Shown here piece after piece: positions 9,269-21,700 of a DNA stretch of 64,000 bases. The notes under the pieces were generated by a model. The model saw only the letters and a program-made list of their open reading frames with translations. It was not told the origin of the DNA and did not search any database. The DNA comes from Eudromia elegans (taxonomy: Eukaryota > Chordata > Aves > Tinamiformes > Tinamidae): contig PTEX01000015.1 of NCBI GenBank assembly GCA_003342815.1, positions 1,672,499-1,736,498 on the forward strand. The letters run 5' to 3'. Within the stretch, counting starts at the first letter, position 1. Each line of letters begins with the position of its first letter. The position numbers and the translations under genes were made by a program.

Positions 9269-10974
9269 ATACTCATTAAACGTGAATCTTGGCCCATCCA
9301 GTCACTTACCTTTTGCTGTTACGTTTCCTGCAGGGATCAGATAGTGAACTTAGTTATTTTTCATTCTCTGCCCTAAACACATGCATAATTGTCAGGAAAG
9401 GATAAAGCTTGACAAAGATGGAGAAGAACATGTTCTTATACAGAGTAAATGCAATGTTCTGGAATACTCCTGAATGACCACTGCTAATATACACCTTAAT
9501 TTTGTTCTTAGGCAAGTTTTCAGATAATGAAACATGTTAACATGAAGTTCAAGGTATGCTGGACTGCGTTACAAAGTCCACTTCCCTGGATGTGATTTGA
9601 AAGAGATAGAAGTATTTTTCTGAAGACGGTAGGAAAGGACAATGAAGGGATTCCAGCTATCCCAGATGTGAGGTCACCAGATTTTGCTGAGCTCATCTGG
9701 ACCCAGACATGAAACCTAAGTAGGTGACAGAACAAGAAGCTAGAAATAACTGAGGCCTAGGTCCAAAAGAATAATGTTAAGATGCTCAGCTCCTACTTTG
9801 GCTATTAGGTTCCCCCGTCTTCACTAGACATTAAGAGCTTAGATTTGCTTTTTGAATTTGTAGCTGGGTCACTGTGTAGAATAGCTCCGTGCACACGAGC
9901 TAAGAATAGTCGTTACCTTTCAGGGAGCTCATGTGATTCGGAGCAATTGTCTCCTGTCAGCTCGCCGTGGCTGCGTGCCTGAATTTGCAAAAATCCAACC
10001 CAGAGCCGCCTCCGCCTGCCCGGCATTCCCAGCCACAGATATTCTCAGGGCATCGGCTGCTACTGCCTGGTGGCAGCAGGAATTTGGGGCTTTGGCGTAT
10101 CCTCACGTTCCATCATTCTGGGCTGCTGCCAGAGATCTTTTCCTAAGATCTGCAAAGGAATGGTACAATTTTAATGTTTACGGTATAGCAGAGCTGGGAC
10201 TGAATGAGACAGAGTGTAATTCCCTATAGCTTTTCTGTTTCCTCTGGAAAATATCAATGATACAAAGAAATAAAAGTACTACTTAAATAAATCCCAAGAA
10301 TCTTTACAGTGTTAGGCAATCTAAACGTAGTTCTGACTGTGAATGAATTCCCCATAATCTGTGTGTACACACAGGTAATCTGTGTGTAGCTGCTTCTCAT
10401 GTAGTTAGAGGGACATTTCTGGGCAGGCCTAGCTCGTTACGTGTCTGTAACAGGGAGAGCCATAATCCCATTCATTACTGTTGTCATTGCATATGAACAA
10501 ACGAGCATGAAAGATTAAACCCCAATACGTATGAACACAAACCCGTATAGTGGTGTGTACTCTAATACGATCGTGTGTGTTCAGGGCAGTTTTCTCAACC
10601 TTTTGCACAGTAAGAAAGAGTATTGCAGAAATTAAGAAAGCTCTAGGAAGGACTCGATATTCTTTCCCCATAAACTGGGGGTTTAAAAGCTGGTAGGTAA
10701 GCTCGTTTCTTAGAATTTCTATTATTTCTATTAATCATCTCAGCTGCTGCTTACTAAGGTTCAGCATCGCCGAGGTTAGGAGAGAGTGACCTGCAGGTTC
10801 AGAGGAGCAGCTTCTCCCTGGATTGACTGTTCACTCATATCCTCAGTATATCCTACATTCTTTTATACTTTCTTGTTTATGTGATCATGCAAATCAAATT
10901 GCTGTATGATACTTTAGAAGAATTACTATTATTTATGATCTTCCTTTTATTTTTTATTTTTTTTTTTTTTTCAG

Positions 10975-11277
10975 GAGCCAGCAAGAACTAGGAAGAATGA
11001 CTCTACTAATTTAAACAACTTACAGTTCTGCTTTCTGGAATAGATATACCAATGAAGTCAGTTTAGTATTTAAACCAAGAACACAGGAAAATTGAGGTCC
11101 CTATATTCTGATTCTGTTTGCTGTAATAAAAATGCATACTTCAGTTTTCCTTGGGATAAAAAACTGTGAAGAGGTGATATCATTAGGAAGAAGATTATAT
11201 TAGGAAAGTATTTAGATTTATTCTGCCTTTTCTTTGTGTGAGATGAGGACAGAATGAAAATAGTGACAGTTTAATGC
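10975..11277 (+). other. XKR9: XKR9 5' untranslated part of first coding exon
   Basis: A long poly-T tract ending in TTTTTTCAG at 10974 forms a strong splice acceptor, and no better acceptor is seen before the start codon. This part contains several upstream ATG triplets followed by stops, which is common in vertebrate 5' untranslated regions. Confidence 0.6.
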
Positions 11278-11552
11278 ATGATGAAATTTCTTCAGCAGGA
11301 TTTTATTTTTTTAATTGGTGGAATTATAATTCATGTAGTTGATATTGGAGTGGATTTCTGGGTAGCTAGTAAATATTTCTGTGAGGGACAATACAGTTGG
11401 GGTATATTGATACTGTGTTTTAGAGGTCTTTCGTCAATAGTAATTCAGATATTTAGTTACGAGTGGTTTAAAAATGATTGTGAAAATCCCGATCCTGAGA
11501 AGCTGAAATGGATCTTTCTAGTTCATTTCTTTCATTGTGGATTTTTTATAAG
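11278..11552 (+). CDS. XKR9: XKR9 coding exon 1 (XK-related protein 9, N-terminus)
   Basis: This exon encodes residues 1-91 and two bases of codon 92 of XK-related protein 9. The family consists of polytopic membrane proteins, and XKR9, like XKR8 and XKR4, scrambles phospholipids in the plasma membrane after caspase cleavage. The translation starts MMKFLQQDFIFLIGG and has two hydrophobic segments: about residues 10-28, with the family-typical charged VDIGVDFWVA, and about 44-62. The second ATG at 11281 is an equally good start and matches the human N-terminus better. The donor is ATAAG|GTAAGC. Its phase joins exactly to the exon at 16836, completing an Arg codon. The gene lies head to head with LACTB2. 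The full reading frame totals 380 codons; from memory human XKR9 is about 373. Confidence 0.95.
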
Positions 11553-14500
11553 GTAAGCACTTTGTTGTTTTTAAATGAAAAAGCAAGAGAAATCACGTTG
11601 CTATAAGCTGGTTTATTTTGGAAATTTCAGTGCCAGTTTGTTATGTTAACATGGCTTCAGGGACAAATCCGCTCCTAGCACCAACAATTCTTTCTCTGCA
11701 TGGGTGAATGGATTTGTGTCTGTTTATGCCAGAGGATCGTTATGTCAGGTTTGATGGAAATGGCTCTTACTTCATTCTGCCTTTCAGTAATATTATTTTT
11801 TCTATCATGCTCTATTTGATTCATATCTTTTTGATAGGATGTATTTGATAAAAATTATTTCTTTACAGGCAAATACTACTACAACTGATAAAGAAAAATA
11901 ATTTTCTAAAATGATGAATGAAATGAGAATTCATTTGCATATTCTAAGTAGATCAGAGAGCTAAAGTAAGTGGTAATTTGTGAACTTGAGTGACTAACTG
12001 TATTTGTATAGAAGAACCAGGGACTGAGTTAATGGTGAGAGGGGCTCCCCACCTCCCCCACCCTTTTTTTCCCCCCCCAAAAAATATGTTTAGCCATAGT
12101 TTACCATATTGTATGTTTAACATTTTTTCTCTAGCTTCCATCGTGGCTTTAGTATCAAATTATCACAATCATTGCAGAGAATGTTTGTGCTAAGTTTTTA
12201 CTTCCATTTAAAAATTAAGTGATAGATTTTGGTGAAGTCCTACGGACCTGACTTTTAGTTGTTTGGAATATATATAATGGTCAAGAAACATGAGTAGACT
12301 TCAGATTCATTTAATAAATGTTCTTTCTTAAAATGCCTCTTTTAACTTCCTATAGTAATCAGTGAACAGCAATGAAAGATATGTTTATGGCAATGTAAAA
12401 AACTCTGTCTGGAAGTGCCGTTCCTATGCTCAGATTTAGTTACCCATCCTTCTGATCTTGCTTCTTCCAAAGCAAGTTAAAGCCATGACTTCTCTTTTCT
12501 TTTTTGGATAACTGATTATAAACGTTTAGTTGGTAACTGCAGTATAACATGACACAAACCACTGTTATGTTCTGTAGCCCTAACCTTCCCTTCTTCCCCT
12601 TTTCTTCCACGACATCATTCACCTTAATCAAACCAAGTCTGTAATTCTGGTCTCATCTTTGGCTTTGATTTACACACCCAGCCTAAAATCTGCTGCTGAG
12701 TACTGTCCATCTCTAAGACCTCAGAGCTCCATCCAGGCTCTAATGAGCTGCAACTCTGGCTCCTGCTGTCTTAATTCAGCATATGAATCTATTTAAAATG
12801 CTGTTTCTACAGATGGATTTTAAGTCATTCACTCTAACTCTCATTCTTTCCAAAGAATACCTCAAATGGCAAATTTCTATAATTTTCAAAGCTTCCTTTC
12901 TGCAATTAGCCTCACCTTCTCTGAGAGGCTTGTTATCTAGTAAATTTGCTCTTTGCTCTCTTGGTATTGCTGTCTTGGTCAGCTGTTCTCTGTTGCATAA
13001 ATTACATTTTCTATTATGTGGCCCTTACACTGGGCAAAAGCTTCCACTTGATAAACACTTTACAAGTTCTTTGAGCCACTCCTCAAAATTAATCAGTAGA
13101 TAATGCGTATTATAAAGTGCAAGCTGATAACAGCAAAGAGACATCTGCGATTTGGGACTGGCTATTATATTTCTTATATTTGTTTTCTTGGGTGTTTCAC
13201 TTTTTTTGGGAGGGAGGTGCACTTCCCTCCTGTCCTCCCTCTTAGTCATCTGATTTATTCAGCTGACTTAGGTAATGACACTCCCAGGTTTCTCTGTAAT
13301 CAATGGATAACAGCAAACTTTGTCAGGAGTTACCAGATCAGGGGTCATCGCAATCACTGGGATGAACCTTTCCAGAAGAACCTTCTCTACTCACTATGGA
13401 GAGAACTAGGGGCCTAGCCAGTAAACGCTGACCACTGGCAATTTATGCATATACCAGGAAGCTCCACAGGAGAAAATATGAGGAAGGTATTGAAGATATC
13501 AAGTCAGTGATGGACAGGGAGTTAGCAGTGGACACTTCTGAAATGTGATGTTTGTGGAGCAATGAAATAACTACATCAAGTAGCTGCGACGTGTGCATCT
13601 CCAGTTGCAAAACAAGAATCAAAGTCTCCCCACTTTTACAGGACAGGAGCAGCCTTGATGAAGCTGTAGGAAGTTTTCCAGGACAGACGGACTCCTGATC
13701 TATGTTTAAATGAGCTGGGTCAGGCACCAGAGGCTGTCTAGGCATGGCATTTTGGGATTCAGAGATACATAATTTACCCTGCTTCTGGGCTAAATGTAAT
13801 ACACTATGTGGTGATGTAACCATCCTCTGAGTGGAATGAGAAGGCTTTCCTGTTCTTAAATATATTTTTTTCTTTAAAGTAGATCATACCTGCCTGCAAA
13901 CAAAATCCTGGTTTGTAATTCTTTTGCTTTGGAAACCATGGCAGTGACTGACAGAGACATTCTTCAATAAGGTCATTACATATATGATAAAGAGTAATGA
14001 ACAGCAAGATACTTATATCTTACTTACATTTTTGGTTTTGTCTGGTAAATTCCCATTTACACAGTTGGTGCCCACTTCAGACTACAAGAAGCAGACTTAA
14101 TAGTTTGCTGACCTTTGGTTTGTGTTTCCTCTTCCACCTCATGAATACTGCTTGGTAGACCTATCTCCTTACTAATACAAGAAGTAGCTTAATAGTTGAG
14201 ATCATGCTCTAAAGAAAATTAAGTAAAGCAAATGGCAACCCTATATTTGTCTGGATTACTCATTTCACCTAGAGTTTAAGAGGTACATTTACCTAAAATA
14301 CATAAATAATCAAATATTTTTAATAAATGCATTTTTTCCCAACTGCTTTTTAAAAGCTTTTTTTCCATTTATGAGATAGAAACAGTAAGCTGTTACAATA
14401 GTGTATAGATCACTGCTATACAATAGTTATAATAATTTCAGAGCAGGTACAGTGTTCAGCTGAGCCATGGGGCCTGATAAATGAGGAAAATTGGGCCTGA

Positions 14501-16835
14501 TTGATCCTTTAGTAAACTTTCCTCTTGAAGGTGATTGCAATTGTCCAAACTAAGCCTAAAAATCTGTTGTAGACCCTTCTTAAAATGCCCTAATATTGCA
14601 TGCCAATGGGCTGATTAGAAAGGTGGTGCAAGCTCAAGGTGTTTTAAAAGAGGAAAGATCTGTCACAGTGAGCTACAGTAAGTATACAGGCTGTGGAGCT
14701 CAGGGAATGTCACCTCACTTAACATTTAATGTAAATTTAGTCAAAGAAACTGAAATAGTCATTTTTTTTCTAGAAAAAGGAATGTATTTTATACAGTAGA
14801 CAAAGGCAGAAGTGGAATAACTGAAATAGCGACAAGTAATGAAAAACACTGGCATACCATCTGATAACATTATTAAAATCGCAACACACTAGGTTTAGAA
14901 GCAATATGTTTTTGAAAACTGGCAGATGATGCCAAGTGTGCATCCAACTGAAATATTCCTTTTACAGCCGGTCTGGTGTTTGTCTTGCTCATCATCTGCC
15001 TTCTCAGCTGTAAGCTCTGGAGCTTGAAATTTGTACAGCTGGGTTCCCCTTCTTGCTGCTTGAACAAACACAGACTTTGTTGAATGAATGTATGGACAAG
15101 TAACAGATTGGTCTACTCTATTTTTTTTTCCTGAAAACACTGCAAATTCTCCAGATGTTTACACCTTGGATGCAAGAACCATATGTTTTGGACTCCTAAT
15201 TATTTTATAAACTGAAAAAGTTATAGATCATTTGCCAAACAATTTAGTTCTTTACTTATGGGAGATTACTCAGAAAACAGAAAGATAAATACAGAACAAC
15301 ATAAAAGGAGAAAACAATCCCCTTTGGGAATAAATACTGAAACTACAGCCAACTCACAGAATCAATGTATGGCCTAAAAGACAGGGCTGCAGACTACAAA
15401 CCTCCATAAGGAGAAGGGCAAAGGATCCCTTAGGCCCCTGCATGATGGCATTGCTGTTCCACACCTACAACTGACGCTTCCATGTTTCAAGGCCCAGGGT
15501 GTTAACCCTTGCATGAAGAACTAGGGAATAAGCCATGATTCCTCTAATATCCCCCAGCAAAGAATCTGCAAATCCTCACTTGTGGCTACTGAGGGACTCT
15601 TTATACCATGTCCTTTGTGGTCAAAGAATTTGCTCTTTAAAGATGCTGAAGGTTAAACTTTTAACACCGGAAGAGATACTTCTGAGCATCCTTTGCAAGC
15701 TGCAGGGCACTGTGCTCCAAAGCCATGGATGAGCAGTGGGATGAAACCTGGGTGTCCGGTGATCTCCTGCCCCCTTATTTCTATGTAAAAGAAATGCGAG
15801 CACCAGGGTCTACACAGTGTGTACTACACAGGGTCTGTAGTACACTGACCCTGTGAACAACTGGGGAACTAGGAAAATGTGGCACTTCAGCATGCACCTT
15901 GAAATCACCTTAAATGCACTCTTAGAGAGTGGCGTGGGACCTTGCTCTTCCCGCACATTAGCAGCCTTGCAGACAGCCTAAAATAACCAAGTGATGTTCT
16001 GTGGAGCTTTGCTTGCTTTCTCCTAAAGCTAGCGCAGAATGAACAATGTCATCGTCACAGCCCAAACGACTAAATTATTCTGAAGAGAGGGAAGACATTC
16101 AGCAATATTTATAATTCTAGAAATGTGAGCAAAATAGCAGTGAATTTTCTTGAGAAGGATGGACTGTTTTTGCTGTTCTTTCCTTCTGTACATAGTCAAA
16201 ATGGGTTCACTGGAGAAGGATATTAGAAGTTCAAGAGTTCTGGGAATAGAACAAGTCAGAACTTGAAAATGATGAGTGTAGACTGTTAAGCTCAAAATCT
16301 TTTTCATGGGCATATATACTTTACATGTGAAACCAAGAATTTATTGGTAATATAACTGAAATCTTAATAGCCTAATCCAGGAATCACTGTTAGTCCAGAT
16401 CTGATTAATACAGAAAAGGAAAGAATACTTCTATGCAGGAAAAAGTGTTGATAACAGTAATGATACGGTTGACATTGTTATACAGACATTTCTTAGCTTC
16501 TGCCCTTTTTCCTGGTGGGATGCTCAGCATTCCTCTGCTCCCTTGGGACCAAGGGCCAGTGGCTGCATTCTTGTGGTGGTGGTGGTGGGTTGTTAGGGGT
16601 GTTAGTAGCATTTCAGTCCTTGGATGCTGCTTGTGGTCCTTTTGTATGTCTGGTAATACCCTTTTACAACGCTATGTAGTACTTTTAAATAAACAAGAAG
16701 CTAACAAAATAAAGCTTGTAATGTTATTCAGGCAAACCTCATTCTGTTCTAGCAATAATTTCATTAGTCTCTTCCACTTTCTGGAGCTGTTGCAGTTTTC
16801 AAAACCACTATCTGATTAAGTTTCCTTTTCTGTAG
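11553..16835 (+). other. XKR9: XKR9 intron between coding exons 1 and 2
   Basis: This is a 5.3-kilobase AT-rich intron with consensus ends (GTAAGC and TTCTGTAG). It holds a C/T-rich tract near 12035-12078, a TGG triplet repeat (about 16572-16589) and a 9-base inverted repeat at 15827-15855. No other gene is supported. The open frames at 13443-13823 (minus) and 16433-16819 (plus) show no recognisable family. Confidence 0.9.
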
Positions 16836-17059
16836 GTATTGGTTTGCTTTGAAATATGGCTACCAGGCTGCATTTAAACAAAACAGTAATGGACATGTAT
16901 CAGAAACAGAGCATCCCAATTTTGTTCATAAACAAGCTGTTGATATAATGACTGATATTAGCATGCTCAAGGTATTCAAGACTTTTCTCGAGAGCACACC
17001 TCAGCTCTTTGTCCAGATTTACATCCTCATGGAACACGACACAAACAGTTTCTGCCAAT
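16836..17059 (+). CDS. XKR9: XKR9 coding exon 2
   Basis: This exon encodes about residues 92-167. It reads YWFALKYGYQAAF, then a hydrophilic loop, then VDIMTDISMLKVFKTFLEST and PQLFVQIYILM. The DISML...TFLESTPQL stretch is the most characteristic conserved segment of the XK-related family. Polypyrimidine sequence and CTGTAG precede 16836, and the donor is CAAT|GTGAGT. The frame is intact, with phases matching both neighbouring exons. The open reading frame continues past the donor into the intron, so the exon end is set by the splice site and by the phase of the next exon. Confidence 0.95.
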
Positions 17060-17794
17060 GTGAGTCTTTCTCCTTAATTTGGAAGCTGAGTATCGTATTT
17101 TAATAGATAATTCATGTTATTGGATAACATTTTAATCACACAATCCACGGTGCGATTACTCTGCATTTAGTTGTAATATGTGTCTAGTAGATGATCTGTT
17201 TTGTTAAGACTTCACTGTAGCAAGTCATAATATTTACTATAAACATGATACCTCATTTGAAAAGAAGTTATTGAATATGATTAGTGTATCCATTTCAGAG
17301 CAGTCTGTTTTGTGTGTGTTGGCTTACATCAAATGAGGTTTGCACTGTTGTCTACTGTCTACTCATGGCAATGGAGTTAACATGTACAGAGATGAAAGTC
17401 AGATGTCCCTTAAATATGACCATTCAAAGGGAATCTCTTACAAATGTCTACATTGTAGACAATCAAGATCAGCTGCTGAACCAAGTATTTATGAGGGTTA
17501 GCACCTTGGGCTTTCCAAGACATCTGTGTGGAGCTGGCAAATATGACACAACATAGGCAAGACCAGCAGTGGCTGGAGGCCAGCCAGGATACCAGGGGCA
17601 TTCCAGATGGCACTAGATGCCTAGATTTAGGCATGTGAACCAAGATTACTTGTCCAGGAACAGAAAAGAAATATAAAGACAGTGTACACAAAAAAGGTTA
17701 AAGAAAACAGGAAGTTGTCCAAACAATTTAAAATTTTAATATAAAATAAGTATCTTTGTCTTAAGATTAACATTTATGCTTGTGTTTTGTTTAG
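17060..17794 (+). other. XKR9: XKR9 intron between coding exons 2 and 3
   Basis: This 735-base intron runs from GTGAGT to TTTTGTTTAG. It contains no recognisable element. The open frames at 17284-17556 (plus) and 17410-17691 (minus) are treated as chance. Confidence 0.9.
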
Positions 17795-18438
17795 ATGTTG
17801 CCATTATCCTGTCTTTTTGTGGCATCTCCTATTGAACTGTTGATTATCAGATATCATTACGAAAATCTCTGCCTGATAAAGATGAATTTCATGTGCTATC
17901 CAAGCTGGTATATCTCTTCTATAAACTGCTTACAGTCACTTCCTGGCTACTCAGTATTTCACTGATGACTCTTCTGAGTGTCAGAAGTTCTGTATTTCTG
18001 CTGATACTTCTTTGGAGCTGTGGCTTTTCCTGGACTTTGAAACAACACACAACGTTTTGCAAATCTAAGGTGATGGAATATCTGTACAGAACTGTTGTTG
18101 GAATCATTCTAGTTTTTACCTTCTTTAACGTAAAGGGAACAAAAGCAAAAGTTTGGATTTCTATTTATTATGCTACTCATACCCTTCTGACTTTAGGCAT
18201 TTTGTTTATGTATTTGTTTTGGAAACCTTCCTTTACCAAGGAAATACATTTTACAGTTGTGGGCATCTTAACTATTGTCAGTCTGGTGTTAGGCATTATT
18301 TTTCTAATTGTTTATTACAGGTATTTTCATCCCACTCTGTATTGCAGACAACAGACATGTTCAGATGAAGCTGATGGAGATTCAGGAGAGAAAGACGGAG
18401 TAGAAATTGGTAGATTTCAAAATTTCATAATGCAGTGA
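17795..18438 (+). CDS. XKR9: XKR9 coding exon 3 (C-terminus, carries an in-frame TGA)
   Basis: This exon encodes about residues 167-380. After the splice it reads VAIILSFCGISY, a TGA codon, then TVDYQISLRKSLPDK and several hydrophobic membrane segments (roughly residues 205-225, 231-248, 265-281, 286-306, 317-342). It ends in a hydrophilic tail with the stop at 18436-18438. The tail contains DEADG at 18364-18378 (residues 357-361), a caspase-3-type site where XKR9 orthologues carry their activating cleavage site. Except for the TGA at codon 180 the whole frame is open and clearly homologous, so this is either a recently inactivated gene, a null allele, or a sequence error. If the stop is real, the product would be 179 residues and lack half the membrane domain and the caspase site. 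Confidence 0.9.
17833..17835 (+). other. XKR9: Premature in-frame TGA in XKR9 (codon 180)
   Basis: In the phase set by the exon 2-3 junction, bases 17833-17835 read TGA between TAT and ACT. The family normally has Trp-Ser (or Trp-Ala) at this Tyr-stop pair, so both codons differ from expectation. An alternative acceptor at TTATCAG (17850) would skip the stop but shift the frame and reach another TGA at 17874-17876, so it does not rescue the protein. Confidence 0.85.
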
Positions 18439-18704
18439 GCACTGTAGATTTTTGTGTAGAGTTCAAAGCAAATATTTCTCAGACTGTTTCTCTGATGTTG
18501 CTTCTTGTGAATCTTCACTAAGTAACAGGTAAATGGATCAGAGCTACTGGCTCTGAATAATTCTTGTTTTCTGTAATGTTGCATAAAGCCTTTGTTATAT
18601 GACTATTTATTTGTATGTTGGCCAAAGTTATTTTTGAAAAATGAGCAATATAAGCTATACATCCAACCCAATTCCATGTTTCAGTTTTTAGCAATGCAAA
18701 TAAA
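18439..18704 (+). terminator. XKR9: XKR9 3' untranslated region with AATAAA signal
   Basis: AATAAA at 18699-18704 is the first canonical poly(A) signal after the XKR9 stop, which gives a 3' untranslated region of about 280 bases. Later signals could also be used. There is no direct evidence. Confidence 0.5.
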
Positions 18705-21700
18705 ACATGGGAGAAGCTAAAAGAGAAGCAAAAGTAAGCCAGCATTAATAACATATTATGTTTAGTTATGTTGAGTTTGCTCAAAACAACGCTTGTTTTT
18801 CTCTGCTGCTGGAAGGAAGGAGAAGTGCATATGAAATAAGCAGGGGTCGTGATCTGCTATCTCTGCTTCAGCCCATTAGTGCAAGAGCTCCGGTTCTTCT
18901 TTAGATTAATGTAGCTACAATCCTTCCTGCCTCCTTAAATATCCCCTGAAGAAGAATAGCTTTGATTTATGGCTCAGTCACCACCTTGTGACAAGGAAGT
19001 TTGGGGAGCTATTGCAATCATTTTATCTTTTAGGTGCTCTCATGACCCCTTCACTGTTTTTGTTGTGCTAATCTTTCACACACCTTCTTGCATTTAGGGA
19101 TGATGCCACCTTGTTGTTCCAGACTGTAATAGCAATCTGAGTGATTTATTGGTAGCAGCATGTGTCTTGCATATGAAGGAAGAACTCTCCCCCTCGAAGC
19201 TTTCTGCTCCTTTGAGTTTCAAGATGTAATAAGTGAAATGTAGGTTTCTACTAAACCAGATAGATATGCAAGGCATGTTGTGCTATAGCTTTTTTTACCT
19301 TTGTCCCTACAGGAAAGAGAAGCAAATGTTCTGATATGTTGCTTTAGCAGGACCAGGACTGCGCAGGATGGAATAGCAAGCCTGTCTAACAAGATTTTTC
19401 TGGCAGATGAGAGAGCGAAGTCAGACAACTCTTCAGTCCAATTTTCAAATGCACAATCAGCAACAGTAAATAGTGCATAAGGAAATAATGTTCCTAACCA
19501 CAGCATTTTCAGAAATAAAAGCTTAGAGGAAGTGTTTCATAGCTGCTAGATTTTTAAATCTGAGTTATAAGAAATTGGCCCCTTCTCCCCTACTGCTGCC
19601 ACCTTTCACCTTCCAGCAGCTCACAGGTACCTTCAGAATAGCCACAGGCGAAGGGAGGAAATGGAGCTTCACAAAAGAGATGAGAGATAAGCAAAACTGA
19701 TAAACTTTGCCAGGACCAAATGTGTTAGCATTACTGATTGACGTCCATGAAACGCTGCGGGCAAGGTTGATGCTTGGGTTGATAGTTGGGGTGCAGCAGA
19801 GCTGCCTCCTGTGCCCTGTGTCAAGTCCATGGACTGCAGCATACATTTTGTTTGTTTTCTTCCAGGCTCATCATAGCTCAGGGAAGTTTCTTTCCTCTTT
19901 ATCACACAAACACAAATTGTTCCACAGTTCTCTTCGCTAGGCCAACCAGCTACATCTCTATAGCCCCTCCCAAAAAAATGAATTTCTAGAGCACAGCTTG
20001 GACCGAATGCTCTGCCTTTCTGAGGAAATGCACAGCAAAGCATCATAGTAAATAGTTTACTAGGATGACAAGAAACTTCTTCATTTCCACTTATGGGTAA
20101 CCAGGATGTGGGACATAGCACAGTCCCTGAGACTCAAGCAAGAGTTGTGCTAAAATGAGTGTATAAAGTGTATAAAACAGCATCCTTATATCTCGATACT
20201 CTGAAAAAGGGATTATGCAGTTTGTCCTGCAAAAGCAGTGTAGGTATTTTTAAAGGAGAAAGAGCATCCTGCTTCACCCACTGTGATAGCCTAAGCTCTG
20301 CTTCCTTTGGCTACAGAGTATTTATTGCTGGTCATGGGGTCTTTGGTAGAGAAACGCCTGCCTGAGTTTAGGTTGAATTTAGTCTTACTTTGCCCCACAC
20401 AACAAGGAAGAAAGAAACAGACAAAAGATCCTGAACCATGAAGGATAAGATCACTTAATCACTTCGCATGTTTTTACAGTTCATTCAACTGAAATCCTGA
20501 GAAGGGACTAGGACTAGGTGGGCTGGAGAAGGGAGAATATTATTTATGTCCTGTAGAAAATTATAAAATTTGGTCTAATTCTTATTTGGAAGAAGACCAC
20601 AATCATTGCACATTATCTGAAGGGCAGATCTCTGGGGAAATCTGAGCCTCTGAGAAGGCAGCGACTCGGAGTTTCGGCCCCGGGGCCTCCAGCGGGACGG
20701 CCCGCTGCCAGATGCCAGGAATCCGGAGCCGGCTCTGGAGGAACGTTAGTTTCTGGTGAAACAAAACAAATTTGTCTTTGGGAGTGGTTTTTTCCCTTCT
20801 CATTTCAAAGAAGTGACAAATTCCAACCAATAGTATTTTACTGCTGTTTCTCTGGCTAACTCCAACGCTCCTTGTCTACTATGGGAGAAAAACTGTCTGT
20901 TGTGTTGCATTTTGTGATTTTCCTTTTGAATTCTTCTTACATCTCATTGTTTCCTTTTCTGTGTCTCTGCAAATACAGATATGACACAGGAGTGGGTAAG
21001 AGAGGCATCATTGTGACTAATTATATCAAGCCTATGCAAATACACACAAAACCTGAAAAACATACGTTTCAATCCCTATCTGTATGTCCTGGTGGATATA
21101 GTTTTAGCTATATCCTGGAACTGGGAACTTATCCTTCAGGAAGTCATGCAGATTTAGTCATATTTTCAGTATCCTACTATTGATACAGAGAACTTCTCCA
21201 TTCTGCTGTCATCAGAGTGCCTTCAAGAGAAGTAAATTCCCATTAAAAATACTAGCATGCCCCCCTGCAGGCTTTTATTTATTTATTCTTTAGCTTTAAT
21301 ATCTTCCCTTTCTTCTTGACCCTGAGTTCAAAAATCTCTTCATTTTCATAGCTGTGAAAATGGCTTCTCATTCATTTGGTGCCTTTAAGCTGGAATCACT
21401 GTGGCAGGGAGCACTAAAGGAAACACATGCATTGACTGCAGACACATTTCACATCACCAGTGGCCACATCAAACAAAACACAGAGACCTCCACTTCACTT
21501 AGGTGTAAAGTTCAAACAATAGTTTTTATACATATCCTTTTTGTTCCTGGCATACTCTTAAAATCCAGCTGCCACTCAGCTCATGCATTGTGCCTGACCT
21601 TGTCATTTTAATCTAACTGCAAATTGAAAACAAATGTTTTTTTTTCCTTTTTTTTTTTTTTTTTTGGTAAGTATGTCCATTACATCTTACAAGAAGTATT

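Larger units (their letters stand above)
5096..10974 (+). other. XKR9: Presumed XKR9 5' intron (gene-free stretch)
   Basis: AT-rich non-coding sequence lies between the shared promoter region and the first XKR9 coding exon. It holds one CR1 tail (9082-9268) and a CA repeat near 8014. Open frames here are short and unrelated to known families. Calling it XKR9 intron assumes that transcription starts in the CpG island near 3100. Confidence 0.5.

Noticed and set aside
17850..17876. Alternative XKR9 acceptor at TTATCAG that would bypass the TGA
   Set aside because: It breaks the reading phase with exon 2 and meets another TGA at 17874-17876.
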